From assembly GCA_963814975.1 (NCBI GenBank), contig CAWFFB010000015.1, positions 1 through 64,000 on the forward strand: 64,000 bases of DNA, written 5' to 3'. The notes beneath the pieces are model-generated. The model made no database searches and was not told the DNA's origin. It worked only from the letters and a program-made list of their open reading frames with translations. The first letter of the stretch is position 1, and each line of letters begins with the position of its first letter. Source of the stretch: CAVUXJ01 sp963814975. Its GTDB lineage: Bacteria; Acidobacteriota; Vicinamibacteria; Vicinamibacterales; CAVVIG01. Below are positions 18,218 to 26,856 of this stretch, piece after piece. Position numbers and translations under genes: made by a program.

Positions 18218-18889
18218 CTACTTCACCGCCACTCTCACCGTAATCGGATCCTGGACGAGCACGCTGACGACGGTACCGGACGGAATTTCAACTTCGCCGC
18301 CTTTCGTGGCGAGCACCGTGCCCGCGCCGCCTGCCACGGCGCCAACGGCCGCGCCCGATCCGCCGCCGATCACGCCGCCGACAATTGCGCCCGCTCCCGC
18401 GCCGAGCGCGCCTTTCTTGACGTCGGACCGCTTGTCGGCGGCGGCCTCGCGCTGCACGGTCGCGGTCTGGACGCGGACCGTTTCGCCGTCGACCACCAGC
18501 CGGTCGAAGCGGAACGCAACGGACGCCTTACCTTTGACCCGGCCCGACTCGGCCGCTTCAGTCACCGATCCGAGAATCTGCGTGCCGACGGGAAGCGCAG
18601 TGACGTCGGAAATGATCACGTCCTTCGCGATGGATGCCTTGATCGGGTCCTCCACTTTGCTCTTGTTCGACGCCACCGTGCTGAGGAGCGTCACGCTGAG
18701 TGATGTGCCGGCGGGAATCGTCACCTCGCGGAACGCAGGCGCCGGTGGCGCGGCGGGCTCGGGTTTCGACGGAGGTTGCTGCGCCGGCGACGCGGCCTGT
18801 CCCGCAGTCTCGGATTGAGCGGGCGGTGCCTGGTCACACGCCATCACACAAACTGAGGAGAGTGTGAGCGTGATGATCAACTTGATCAC
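18218..18889 (-). CDS. Glycine-zipper lipoprotein
   Basis: A GTG start at 18889, eight bases after GGAGG, gives IKLIITLTLSSVCVMAC as a lipoprotein signal (lipobox VMAC). A Pro/Ala/Gln-rich linker follows, then a beta-rich domain (REVTIPAGTSLSVTLLS, then VVDGETVRVQTATVQRE) and a glycine-zipper stretch (GALGAGAGAIVGGVIGGG, then GAVAGGAGTV) near residues 162-196. The zipper could insert into or span a membrane. 223 residues in total. It is cargo between sites D and C, read towards site D. Role unknown; an envelope-stress or barrier protein is a guess. Confidence 0.7.
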   Translation of the reverse strand: MIKLIITLTLSSVCVMACDQAPPAQSETAGQAASPAQQPPSKPEPAAPPAPAFREVTIPAGTSLSVTLLSTVASNKSKVEDPIKASIAKDVIISDVTALPVGTQILGSVTEAAESGRVKGKASVAFRFDRLVVDGETVRVQTATVQREAAADKRSDVKKGALGAGAGAIVGGVIGGGSGAAVGAVAGGAGTVLATKGGEVEIPSGTVVSVLVQDPITVRVAVK

Positions 18890-19009
18890 GGTTTGCCTCC
18901 AGTGTCGGGACGCTGACGGATCCACCGATACCTCCCTCGTCGGGAGTTCCCCATGGACCGAACGCTGGGATCGACTCAATACTACCGCAATAGCCGGCTT
19001 CGCGCTTCA

Positions 19010-19190
19010 GGCGTCAAGCATTTCTTCGGCCAGTTGTCCGCTCGCTCGTAACGGTTGAACAACCCGCCCACACGTGGTCGTCGACACACGCCGCTGCCGG
19101 TGCCGCTCACGCGCGCGCCCGATCAGCGCATTCTGCAGTCCGTGGTGATTCCACTCGCTTTGATAATGCGCTACCTGGCGCGATGTCGGG
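19010..19190 (-). pseudogene. DDE integrase-core transposase, C-terminal remnant
   Basis: The minus strand encodes RQVAHYQSEWNHHGLQNALI, the typical C-terminal helix of integrase-core transposases (HYHxERNHQGLxN). After a frame change it gives RRPRVGGLFNRYERAD, matching the usual RERLGGLLRYY-type ending. The catalytic part is missing, so this is a dead fragment of an older insertion. Confidence 0.55.
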
Positions 19191-19270
19191 CGTCCCGACC
19201 CCGGAGGAATCCCTGCGCTTTCAGCATCGGAGCGATCGTGGATCGCCGACACGATGGCCCCATTCTCTAG

Positions 19271-20536
19271 GAGCTTGCTGAAAAACGCAGTGTAACCGGA
19301 TCGACAGGGGCGCGGCGGAGTACTACCATGGGCGCATGCGAGGAGACGACCGCCGCCCCGAACCCATGTTTAGCTACGTGTCCGCGGAAGAGCGCATCCC
19401 GCAGGACCATCCCCTGCGGGCCATCCGGACGCTGGTCGATGACGTGCTCCGCGACATGTCGCGGGACTTCAGCCGGGTGTATGCGACGACGGGTCGGCCG
19501 TCGATCCCACCGGAGCAGCTCTTGCGGGCGCTGCTGCTGCAAATCTTCTACTCGATTCGGAGCGAGCGGCTGCTGATGGAGCAACTCGAATACAACATCC
19601 TCTTTCGTTGGTTCGTCGGACTCACGATGGACGATGCGGTCTGGGCGCCCACGGTCTTCACCAAGAATCGCGACCGCGTGCTCAACGACGTCATCGCCGG
19701 CCGGTTCTTCACGCACGTGCGCGAGCGGGCACAGCCGTACATGTCCGACGAGCATTTCACGGTCGATGGGACGCTCATCGAGGCGTGGGCGAGCCAGAAG
19801 AGTTTTCAGAAGAAAGAGGATCCGCCCGACGGCGATGGGCGCAACTTCCACGGCCAGACGCGCACCAATGACACGCACGCCTCCACGACCGATCCCGACG
19901 CCAAGCTCGATCGCAAGTCCTCGAATGCGGAGGCGCGGCTCGCCTATCTCGGGCATCTCCTCATCGAGAATCGGCACGGGCTGATCGTGGACGCGATGGC
20001 GACCGAAGCCGACGGCACCGCCGAGCGCGAGGCCGCGATGCTGATGCTGCATGCGCGCTGGCGGCGGGATCCGCGCCGCCGCACGGTGGGCGCCGACAAG
20101 GCCTACGACACGCACGGGCTCGTCGAGGTACTGCGGGAACTCGAGGTCACGCCCCACGTGGCGCAGAACCTGAACCGCCGCGGCGGCAGCGCGATCGACG
20201 CGCGCACCACCCGGCACCCGGGCTACGCGAAGAGTCTGCAGGCGCGGCCACGGATCGAGCCGGCGTTTGGGTGGCTCAAGACGATCGCCTGGATCCGGAA
20301 AGTGAAGCGGCGGGGCCTCGCGAAGGTCGACTGGCTCTTTCGCTTCGCCAGCGCGGCCTTCAATCTGCGACGGCTCGTGACGCTCATGGCGGTGCCGGCA
20401 TGACGCCTGGTGCCTCCTCCGGGGCGTGCGCGACTCGGTCCCGCGCTGCGACCCCTCGATCGTCTCGTCCACCATGGCGCGTCCGGCGACTTACCGCGCG
20501 CCGATCGATGTCGATCGGGCGTTTTTCAGCAAGTTC
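19271..20536 (+). mobile_element. IS5-like insertion sequence, apparently intact
   Basis: 1266 bp with terminal inverted repeats GAGCTTGCTGAAAAACGC (left) and its complement with one mismatch (GAACTTGCTGAAAAACGC) on the right. CTAG flanks both ends (19267-19270 and 20537-20540), giving a 4-bp palindromic target duplication. It carries a single uninterrupted transposase. It lies inside the last cargo segment of the tRNA-Arg att array, just before site C. Confidence 0.85.
19336..20403 (+). CDS. IS5-family DDE transposase
   Basis: 355 residues without interruption. The N-terminal part has FSYVSAEERIPQDHPLRAI and GRPSIPPEQLLRALLLQ, the DNA-binding/dimer region of this group. The catalytic triad candidates are Asp in FTVDGTLIEAW, Asp in VGADKAYDT and Glu in RPRIEPAFGWLK. 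The length and motif order are normal for the family. The start ATG is the first after the left inverted repeat. The element has both ends and no stop codon, so it could still move. Confidence 0.9.
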   Translation: MRGDDRRPEPMFSYVSAEERIPQDHPLRAIRTLVDDVLRDMSRDFSRVYATTGRPSIPPEQLLRALLLQIFYSIRSERLLMEQLEYNILFRWFVGLTMDDAVWAPTVFTKNRDRVLNDVIAGRFFTHVRERAQPYMSDEHFTVDGTLIEAWASQKSFQKKEDPPDGDGRNFHGQTRTNDTHASTTDPDAKLDRKSSNAEARLAYLGHLLIENRHGLIVDAMATEADGTAEREAAMLMLHARWRRDPRRRTVGADKAYDTHGLVEVLRELEVTPHVAQNLNRRGGSAIDARTTRHPGYAKSLQARPRIEPAFGWLKTIAWIRKVKRRGLAKVDWLFRFASAAFNLRRLVTLMAVPA

Positions 20537-20575
20537 CTAGCGCACCGGTGTCGCAGCAACGCAGCGGAGATCAAT

Positions 20576-20691
20576 CGCGTGGCACATCCGCGTGGCAGTC
20601 CTCGCAACCTGTTAACAAGAGAGCACCTGTGCCATAGGAATTCACCCTTCTAAGCCGGGGGTCGCAGGTTCAAGTCCTGCCGGGCGCGCCA
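20576..20691 (+). other. att site C with integrase tail remnant
   Basis: Bases 20576-20637 translate as RGTSAWQSSQPVNKRAPVP and a stop, the fourth version of the integrase C-terminal tail. Bases 20645-20691 repeat the 47-base tRNA-Arg(TCT) 3' part with one change from site A (TTCAAGT for TTCGAGT in the T loop). This is the outermost copy. Beyond it the sequence looks chromosomal, so C is probably the right boundary of the whole integrated region. Confidence 0.75.
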
Positions 20692-20705
20692 CTCTTAGAA
20701 GGGTC

Positions 20706-20745
20706 TATTCCGGTCACATGGGTGGGGACCCATGTGTCCGGAATA
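20706..20745. repeat. Long perfect-type hairpin (IS end?)
   Basis: Two 18-base arms, TATTCCGGTCACATGGGT and its complement with one T-T mismatch, around a GGGG loop. No T tract follows, so it is not a standard terminator. The next bases (GTGTTACCTATGTCCC) resemble the terminal repeat of IS481-type elements as I remember them, so this may be a scar of such an element. Confidence 0.55.
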
Positions 20746-20815
20746 CGGTGTTACCTATGTCCCAGGAAGGACAGAAGTGGCTCGCTGTCACGCATGGCTG
20801 CCTTAGAACGACAAC

Positions 20816-21145
20816 TCAACGCACTAGCCAATGCGGCCGGCTGGCAGCCAGAGCGTAGATGATGGGCAAATACGCGAAGACGATGTTGATGGCGTGATAG
20901 CCGAGACGACGATAGCTGCTCGTCAGGTACCGCCGCATATCAAAAACAAATGTCCCCGCGATCAACCGCAGGGTCCAGAACAATGCGAAGAAGGCACACA
21001 ACGCGCGCGCGAGATTGCCCCCCGCCGCAAGGGTGTCGGCAAACGCGATGGTGATGATGCTAAAGCTGACGAGGCACAGGGCGATGAAGGAGTAATAGAC
21101 CCAGAACAGTACGCTATCGACGTCGTGTACCGCGATCATGTGCAT
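20816..21145 (-). CDS. Small polytopic membrane protein
   Basis: 109 residues with about four membrane helices (near residues 11-33, 40-60, 47-70 and 84-101). Basic residues lie between helices at DMRRYLTSSYRRLGYH. No catalytic motif. I do not recognise the family, though the RLIAGTFVFD segment resembles small conserved membrane proteins of unknown function. It follows att site C and is the first gene of the apparent chromosome. Confidence 0.6.
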   Translation of the reverse strand: MHMIAVHDVDSVLFWVYYSFIALCLVSFSIITIAFADTLAAGGNLARALCAFFALFWTLRLIAGTFVFDMRRYLTSSYRRLGYHAINIVFAYLPIIYALAASRPHWLVR

Positions 21146-21346
21146 TGAACAGCGGTCCCGCGCACGATGTGCGGCTCCCCGCGCTAACGCCTCCTCGATC
21201 GCGGAGGAAGAGGCCTACTCGAACACCGTGTCACCGTCGGTCAGCCAGCGGCGGTACCAGCACGATCTCGCCCGCCGCATTGGGGCCGCAATAGCTGCCC
21301 AAGAAGGTCGGGTTCCTCAAGGCACTCCTTCAGGTACAATGTTCTC

Positions 21347-21781
21347 ATGCGCACCTATCCTGAATCCTTCGTAGCGCCGATGCGCGCCGAGCTGACGCAG
21401 TTGGGCGTGGAAGAACTCCGTACGTCGGAAGATGTCGATGCCGCAGTCAAGACCACAGAGGGCACGCTGATGATCGTGGTCAACTCAGTGTGCGGCTGCG
21501 CAGCAGGCAAGGCGCGGCCAGGCATCACGATGGCCCTGCAGCATATGACGAAGCCCGCGCGCGTGGCGACGGTCTTTGCTGGCGCCGACGTCGAGGCCAC
21601 GGACCGTGCCCGCAGCTATTTCACTGGGTACCCGCCCTCGTCGCCGTGCATCGGATTGCTGCGCGACGGGAAGCTCCAGTTCATTCTCGAACGGCGGAAC
21701 ATCGAAAATCAGACCGCCGAGCAAATTGCGGTCACGCTCACCCAGGCGTTTGACACCTACTGCGGTGCCGGCAACGAATAA
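21347..21781 (+). CDS. Bacilliredoxin (BrxA/BrxB, YphP/YqiW family)
   Basis: 144 residues, the usual family length. The redox motif is C49-G-C51 in VVNSVCGCAAGKARP. The family signature continues with YPPSSPCIGLLRDGKL and FILERRNIENQT. In Firmicutes these proteins remove bacillithiol from oxidised proteins. In Acidobacteriota the thiol partner is not established, so general thiol-disulphide exchange is the safe reading. It acts in the cytosol, as there is no signal peptide. It appears monocistronic. Confidence 0.85.
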   Translation: MRTYPESFVAPMRAELTQLGVEELRTSEDVDAAVKTTEGTLMIVVNSVCGCAAGKARPGITMALQHMTKPARVATVFAGADVEATDRARSYFTGYPPSSPCIGLLRDGKLQFILERRNIENQTAEQIAVTLTQAFDTYCGAGNE

Positions 21782-22219
21782 TACGCTCAGCCCGCGTGGA
21801 CAACTCCCGCATCTCGAAACTGACCGTTGACTGATAGGGGACGTTCGACCTTCGGCAGGACAGCGTCTCGTGTTGTGGCCATCGAGCAGGATGCCAACGT
21901 GGACGTTGCAAGCGTGCGGCCGGTGCGTCCCTGCATCTTGCACGATGCGCGGGTGATGCCGAATCGCGTGTCAATTCGAGCGCACAAGGGCGGCCAATCG
22001 CTTTTGTCCGAGCGCCACCGAGATGCCCGCCGTCGTTCACCCCCATACCTCGCGTGTGCGAGGTTGCACCGCCAATGCCAGCGCCTAGGCTCGGGAATCA
22101 CGGCTGTTGCGGCGAGTTCACGAGACTGCGCAAACTTCTCGCGATGAAGGTTGATTCGGCGGGATTGAGCAAAGCTCAACAATAGGGATGATCAATCCCA
22201 ACCGATAGTACGGCTCAGA
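21782..22219. other. Gene-less stretch
   Basis: About 440 bases between the bacilliredoxin and receiver genes. Minus-strand frames here have no domain features. No hairpin with a T tract was seen. Confidence 0.35.
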
Positions 22220-22648
22220 ATGAGTTCAGCGAAATCCCCTGAGACGTTGCGCGTGCTGGTCGTGGACGACGAAACGTCCGTTCTCGCGTTTGCCGAGCGT
22301 GCCCTTCGCAGCGGGGGCTATGAAGTCGTTGTCGCATCCAATGGACGGGAAGCAATGGGGATCGTGGAAGCGCAGCCCCGCCCGTTCGACCTGTTCCTGG
22401 TAGATGTCGTGATGCCTCAGATGAGCGGCGACGAACTCGGTCGGCGGCTCCGTCAGCAAGACCCAGATGTGAAGGTGCTTTACTTCACCGGCTTTAGCGA
22501 ACGGCTGTTTGAGAGCCGGCGGGCGTTGTGGAAACACGAGGCGTTCATCGAAAAGCCAGCTACGGTGAGAGGACTGCTGGAAGCCGTTTCGCAGTTGCTG
22601 CTCGGGCACACGCATGGCCCTAGTGCCGGCAGCCCGTCGGCAGCGTGA
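22220..22648 (+). CDS. Single-domain response regulator receiver
   Basis: 142 residues, complete CheY-like fold. The acidic pair is in VLVVDDETSV, phosphoacceptor D62 in FLVDVVMPQMSG, switch T90 in VLYFTGFS, and K112 in FIEKPATVRG. A short tail rich in Gly, Ser and Ala follows. There is no output domain. The start ATG has no strong Shine-Dalgarno. The next gene (22707) encodes a membrane protein with a zinc-like motif often found in signalling proteins, so the two may work together. Confidence 0.85.
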   Translation: MSSAKSPETLRVLVVDDETSVLAFAERALRSGGYEVVVASNGREAMGIVEAQPRPFDLFLVDVVMPQMSGDELGRRLRQQDPDVKVLYFTGFSERLFESRRALWKHEAFIEKPATVRGLLEAVSQLLLGHTHGPSAGSPSAA

Positions 22649-22706
22649 CAGCTGATGCAGCGCGCACGAGCCGGCGGATGCGTCCACACTGGACTTTCTG
22701 CGACCT

Positions 22707-23258
22707 ATGAGCCAACAGACATTGGCACGGCCCTGGTGGCTGTTGCCGCTTGGCCGCCTCCATCCGCTGTGGTGGGTCGGAATTGCCGCATTGTTGGTTT
22801 GGGTCGACTACATCACTGGCCCCAAGACTCAGTTCCCGGTCGTTTATGTCATTCCCGTCACCTTGGCCGCATGGTATTCGGGCCGATGGCCTGCCTTGGG
22901 GTTGGCGGTCGCCATACCACTGGTTCACGTCGTGTTCCTGGTGGCGCTGTGAGAAGCAACCGGGTCGATGTCCACTCTCGCCGCGACGACGGCGATTCGC
23001 GGCGCGGTGATCATCGCGATGGCGCTCTGGTTCGCGCGGCTCTCGGAGCACGAGCGCGACCTGCGCCGCCATGTGCAGACATTGGAAGGGTTGCTGCACA
23101 TCTGCCCCTTCTGCAAGAGGATCCGGAACGAGTCAGGGGAATGGAAGCGCCTGGAACCATTCATCTCCGAGCGGACTGAGGCCAGGTTTTCGCATGGCTT
23201 TTGCCCGTCGTGTTGGAACACGCACTACCCTGAGCTTGGCGATGCTCCTCTCGATTGA
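22707..23258 (+). pseudogene. Membrane protein with C-terminal zinc-like signalling motif, split by TGA
   Basis: The first 81 residues form a polytopic membrane domain (LHPLWWVGIAALLVWVDYI, then FPVVYVIPVTLAAWYSG). A TGA at 22950-22952 interrupts, and the same frame then continues with another helix (IRGAVIIAMALWFARL), a coiled linker and HICPFCKRIRNESGEW, then FSHGFCPSCWNTHYPE. That four-Cys motif is common at the ends of PAS/receiver signalling proteins. TGG to TGA is the simplest cause. Total would be 183 residues. As written it is two pieces, and the second could start at ATG 22968. Confidence 0.7.
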
Positions 23259-23533
23259 TTGAACTGGAGTAGTTGAAGATCGTCCCCCGCCGTCAGGGTT
23301 GGAGCAGACTCAGTTGCTTGCAGTGTGGCGAGCGCGGCGCCAAGAAGAAATGAGGTGTGCTCGATCTACCGGTCGTCCTCGCGATCGACCGTGATCGTTC
23401 CAACCAAGGTGCCCAGTCACACGAGGACCGGCCGCGGCGCCGGAGGATTGAACTCAGTGGCGAACCATGAGTGGTGCGACGTCGGACCGCGACCGTATTG
23501 CGAGAAGCCTCCCCCCGACGGCCGCGGGCGCAG
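23259..23533. other. Intergenic between convergent genes
   Basis: No gene or clear terminator was recognised between the zinc-motif protein and the DUF6152 gene. Confidence 0.3.
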
Positions 23534-23917
23534 TCAACGATTGCCGTAGAAGGCGAGTGTCTGCCCGTTCGACAACAGAATCGTTTCCGTTCGCAGGAGT
23601 CTCGTGCCGTCAGTGGCCCGATACCCGACCGCGGTGATGATGTCTCCCGGCTTCACGATGTTCTTGTTCAAACCGCTCTCGGTCATGCGGTTCGGGCCAG
23701 GGCCTCCGGCGGTCCACTTCTCGACGTTGCCGTTATCATCCTTTGCGTCGAGAAAAATCTCCACATGCGGATTGGACCAATTGAGCCCGGTCACGGTTCC
23801 CTTGACGGTGACGGAGCGGGATCGATCGACCAGCCAGGTGTGATGCGCGAATAAAGGGCTGGCGACCATGAGGACCCCGATCACTGCGACCGCAAGCGCC
23901 TGTCGTTTCCCTGTCAC
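23534..23917 (-). CDS. DUF6152 family exported protein
   Basis: 127 residues with a signal peptide (GKRQALAVAVIGVLMVASPL, cleaved near FAHH). The mature part has the family pattern: HHTWLVDRSRSVTVKGTV, then NWSNPHVEIFLDAKDDNG and KPGDIITAVGYRATDGT. DUF6152 proteins are small periplasmic beta-rich proteins of unknown function, common in Acidobacteriota and Proteobacteria and often near copper or exported redox genes. It appears to stand alone. Confidence 0.8.
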   Translation of the reverse strand: MTGKRQALAVAVIGVLMVASPLFAHHTWLVDRSRSVTVKGTVTGLNWSNPHVEIFLDAKDDNGNVEKWTAGGPGPNRMTESGLNKNIVKPGDIITAVGYRATDGTRLLRTETILLSNGQTLAFYGNR

Positions 23918-24052
23918 CCCCCACCTCCAGTCATGACGGCCGTCGTCACCACCGACGTATTGTACGCATGTCGAGGATAACCATCCACAGATATGAGAGG
24001 CCGCGGTCGATGAGCTCGATCCTGTGAACGGCAGCCTTTGCCGCCGATGCCC

Positions 24053-25243
24053 TCACCGAAGCTTCTTGATGTCGTGGATTCGGTGGTACTCACGGGCCGG
24101 GGAAGTAGCGCCTGACGGCCGGGGCGATGGCCGCAGCAGGAGGGCTCGGCGCGGCATTTGTCGTGAGCACGACCGAGACGGGCCCCCGATACCGGAACCC
24201 ATCCCTGCTGCACCAGCCGGCTCACGACCGGCAGACCTGAAGGAAGCCAGAGCATCGTAGGCGTCAGGCGATCTGGTTATTTTCGTCACGTGCTGATCTC
24301 GTCTCGCCGCGGATCGCGGCCACGCCCGCGCTACCTGGGGAGCCAGCAGGAGAACGACGGAGAGTCCGAAAAATGCATCAAGCCGGCTGACGCGCGTCGA
24401 GGCAACCGCGAGCATGAGGCAGACGATGGCGCGCGCCGGATTTGCCGGCCATCCGCCGCGAGCCAAGGCAAAGAGTGCCGTCATCAGACCGAGCACCCAG
24501 GGCACGACAAAGCCCAGGGGCAATTGAAAGATCGGTTGCCAATCGTTGATGTCAGGCCGCGCGAAACTGACGGTATCGTAAAGAAACGCCCATAAGCCGG
24601 TCCCATACGGATTCACCAACGTTGCCAGCACCGCCAGAACCGCTCCCGATACGATCCACCGCCGTTCGGCGGCACCAGCCGACGGCACCATCAGGCGCGT
24701 CATGCTCCATATCAGCAACGTGCCCAGCCCGACGAGCCAGCCTCCGTGCAGGTTCACCCAGGCGATCAAGAGGATTTGTATCAGCAACCGAACCCGCAGT
24801 TGCCGCTCGCTCTGCTTGAGGAGCGCCAGCAGACCACAAAAGAGCACGAGCGAGAAGAGCTGCGGCCGTACCGGAATAATGCGCGAGAAGGTCGCCGCGA
24901 CGGCCAGGAACGTGAGGAAGTCGCGAGGCACCGTGGGAAGGCGATCATCCCGCAAGGACCAGAGCAGGATTGCCAGCATCGTCGCCACGAGCACAATTTT
25001 CAACAGGACGAGTCCCACGCTGCCGGCCATCCGGTAGCTCGCGGCCATGACCCCTTCCGCGAGCCATTCGTGGTTCACCCAGGGGCGATCATTCGTAAAC
25101 GAATACGGGTCGGCGATCGGGATCGATCACGTGTCAAGAATGTCTTGACCGAACCGGATATGACCCCACAGGTCCGGGTCGGCGTGGGTCGTGAGGGCCA
25201 GGACTGTGGTGGCGAGGAGAACCGCAAAGCGCAGGGGCGTCAT
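24053..25243 (-). pseudogene. Polytopic membrane protein (mannosyltransferase-like), broken
   Basis: Starts at ATG 25243 with MTPLRFAVLLATTVLALTTH, then DPDLWGHIRFGQDILDT. A TGA at 25127-25129 interrupts, and the same frame continues with DPYSFTNDRPWVNHEW and about eight hydrophobic helices. The opening (DPDLWxHIRFG, then DPYSFT, then WVNHEWL) is typical of a family of multi-spanning proteins in Acidobacteriota annotated as glycosyltransferase- or mannosyltransferase-like. The C-terminal 65 residues look out of frame. Its nearest relative is the truncated gene that begins 48 bases away on the other strand. Confidence 0.65.
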
Positions 25244-25290
25244 GGTTGTCGATGCATTATCTTCCAGCCGGCACCGATTCAACGCGACTC

Positions 25291-26263
25291 GATGCTCTTC
25301 GCAACAGCGCTCGGCGTGTGGCCCACACTCGTCAGCGCTCGGCCGCAGATGTTCTCGCTGCTCTTCTTCGCGGCGTTGCTCAGCGTGCTCACGCGCGTTC
25401 GCGACGGGCACAGGAAGCTGCTCGTGTTCGTTCCTCTGATTTTCGCCGTCTGGGTGAACGTACACGGCGGTTGGCTCGTCGGCGCCGGCGTCCTCGCCGT
25501 GTACACCGCGTGCGGCATGGTCGATGCGGCGCTGACCGTCCGTCACCGCCGCCTGTTGATCGCCGCGTCGATCGCATCCGCGCTGGCGACCCTGTGCAAC
25601 CCGTACGGGTTGCGGATGCTCGGCTTCCTCTTGGAGACCGTCAGGCCCAATCGCACCGACATCCAGGAATGGCAGTCTCTTACCAGTTTGCCGCCGATCC
25701 TCGTGGCGTTCTGGCTCGTGCCGACCGCAATCGCAATCGCGGCCGCGTGGCGCGGCCGCCATGGAATTTCCATCTCGTCGCTGGCGATCGTCGTGGTGCT
25801 CGCGATCGCGAGCTTTCGAGTCGTTCGCATCGTGAGCTTCTATGCACTTGCCGTCGGTTTCCTCGTCGCGCCGTACGCCTGGTCCAAGGTGACCCTCGGC
25901 CAGGCGCAACCTCGACGGACGTTCCGCGAGTGGCAACTTGCGGTGCTCGCCTGCTTGTCGATCATCGCCGTCTCGGTCGGGCTCTTCGGCCGTCGCATCG
26001 TGATGGACGGCAGCTGGGCTGCCCGAACCCGAAGCGGCCGCCTATGTCTCGAGCCATCGCCTCCGGGGAAACATGTTCACCTGGTTCGACTACGGCGAAT
26101 ACCCGATCTGGCATTTCTGGCCGCGATTCGGGTGTCGATCGACGGCCGGCGCGAGACCGCCTTCACCGAGGAGCTGCGCGCCGCTCATTTCCGGATATAC
26201 GCCGATGCGCCTGGGGCACTCGAAGAGCTTCGCCAAGAACCGCGTGCGTTTCCCGGGCCTTGA
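25291..26263 (+). pseudogene. Paralogous polytopic membrane protein, N-terminally truncated
   Basis: From ATG 25291 the protein matches the middle and end of the gene on the other strand: RPQMFSLLFFAALL against RPQLFSLVLFCGLL, WVNVHGGWLVGAGVL against WVNLHGGWLVGLGTL, and LCNPYGLRMLGFLLETV against LVNPYGTGLWAFLYDTV. The N-terminal DPDLW region is missing. Near 26.07 kb two frame changes hide the conserved MFTWFDYGEYPIWHF, followed by VSIDGRRETAFTEEL. Neither copy is intact. Confidence 0.65.
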
Positions 26264-26345
26264 CCCGTAGATGAACCGTTTTCCGCCATTTTTTCACCAG
26301 ACGGGGCTTGGACAGCATGCCCGGCAGGTGGTAGAGTGCGCGCGG

Positions 26346-26846
26346 ATGGCAGAATCGGTGTCTGCGCCTGGGGAATGTCGCCCGAAGGGCACTGCTGTGG
26401 AAGCGGCTGTGGCCGCTCTCTCGATGCTGTTGTTGTCGGGGGCCTTGGTGGCAGCCGCACAAAGTGCCTCCGGTCCTTCTATCGGGAGCGGCGTGTTTAC
26501 CGCAGCGCAGGCCAAACGGGGGGACGACGCGTATCAGGCCAGTTGCTCGGGCTGCCATGGAAGCAAGCTTCGCGCAACGGATCCCGAAGCGGCGGATCTC
26601 ACGGGTCCGGGCTTTCAGGCCAAATGGAATGGAAAAACCCTGGGAGAGCGTTTCGAAACGATACGTGACACGATGCCACTGGGGAACGGGAATAGCCTAG
26701 GCGATACGACATATATGGACATCCTGGCGTTCATTCTTCAGTTCAACGACTTTCCGCCAGGAAATCAGGAGCTCGTGCCCGAGACCGCAAAAGCAGATCG
26801 TGTTCGTAAGAAAGCCTTGAGGCCGCCAACCCATCATCACGAGTGA
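26346..26846 (+). CDS. c-type cytochrome
   Basis: From ATG 26346 the protein has a signal segment (AVAALSMLLLSGALVAAA) and one haem c site, C-S-G-C-H, in YQASCSGCHGSKL. An axial Met is likely in DTMPLGNGNSLG. It ends in Pro and His (PPTHHHE). An earlier in-frame ATG at 26271 adds a polar leader and is less likely. It is 10 bases upstream of the flavoprotein gene on the same strand, so it is probably its periplasmic electron partner. Confidence 0.8.
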   Translation: MAESVSAPGECRPKGTAVEAAVAALSMLLLSGALVAAAQSASGPSIGSGVFTAAQAKRGDDAYQASCSGCHGSKLRATDPEAADLTGPGFQAKWNGKTLGERFETIRDTMPLGNGNSLGDTTYMDILAFILQFNDFPPGNQELVPETAKADRVRKKALRPPTHHHE

Positions 26847-26856
26847 GGAGAGGGCC

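Noticed and set aside
13294..20691. Complete tRNA-Arg genes
   Set aside because: Only the 3' part from the anticodon loop is present in each copy. The bases before it are integrase tail, not an acceptor stem, D arm or 5' anticodon stem.
13223..20691. Integron attC array
   Set aside because: The repeated unit is a tRNA 3' end plus an integrase tail, not an imperfect palindrome with the GTTRRRY core, and the integrase lacks the integron-specific insert.
21787..22182. Minus-strand frame of 131 codons
   Set aside because: Rich in Arg and Cys with no domain, signal or ribosome binding site; looks like chance coding.
22950..22952. Selenocysteine or recoded TGA (also at 25127-25129)
   Set aside because: Neither place is a redox site where Sec is expected, no stem-loop of the right kind was seen just downstream, and a one-base change explains both.
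24746..25290. N-terminal extension of the membrane gene at 25291
   Set aside because: The upstream frame is polar and Gln/Arg-rich and runs antisense to the other paralogue; it has no signal or helix.
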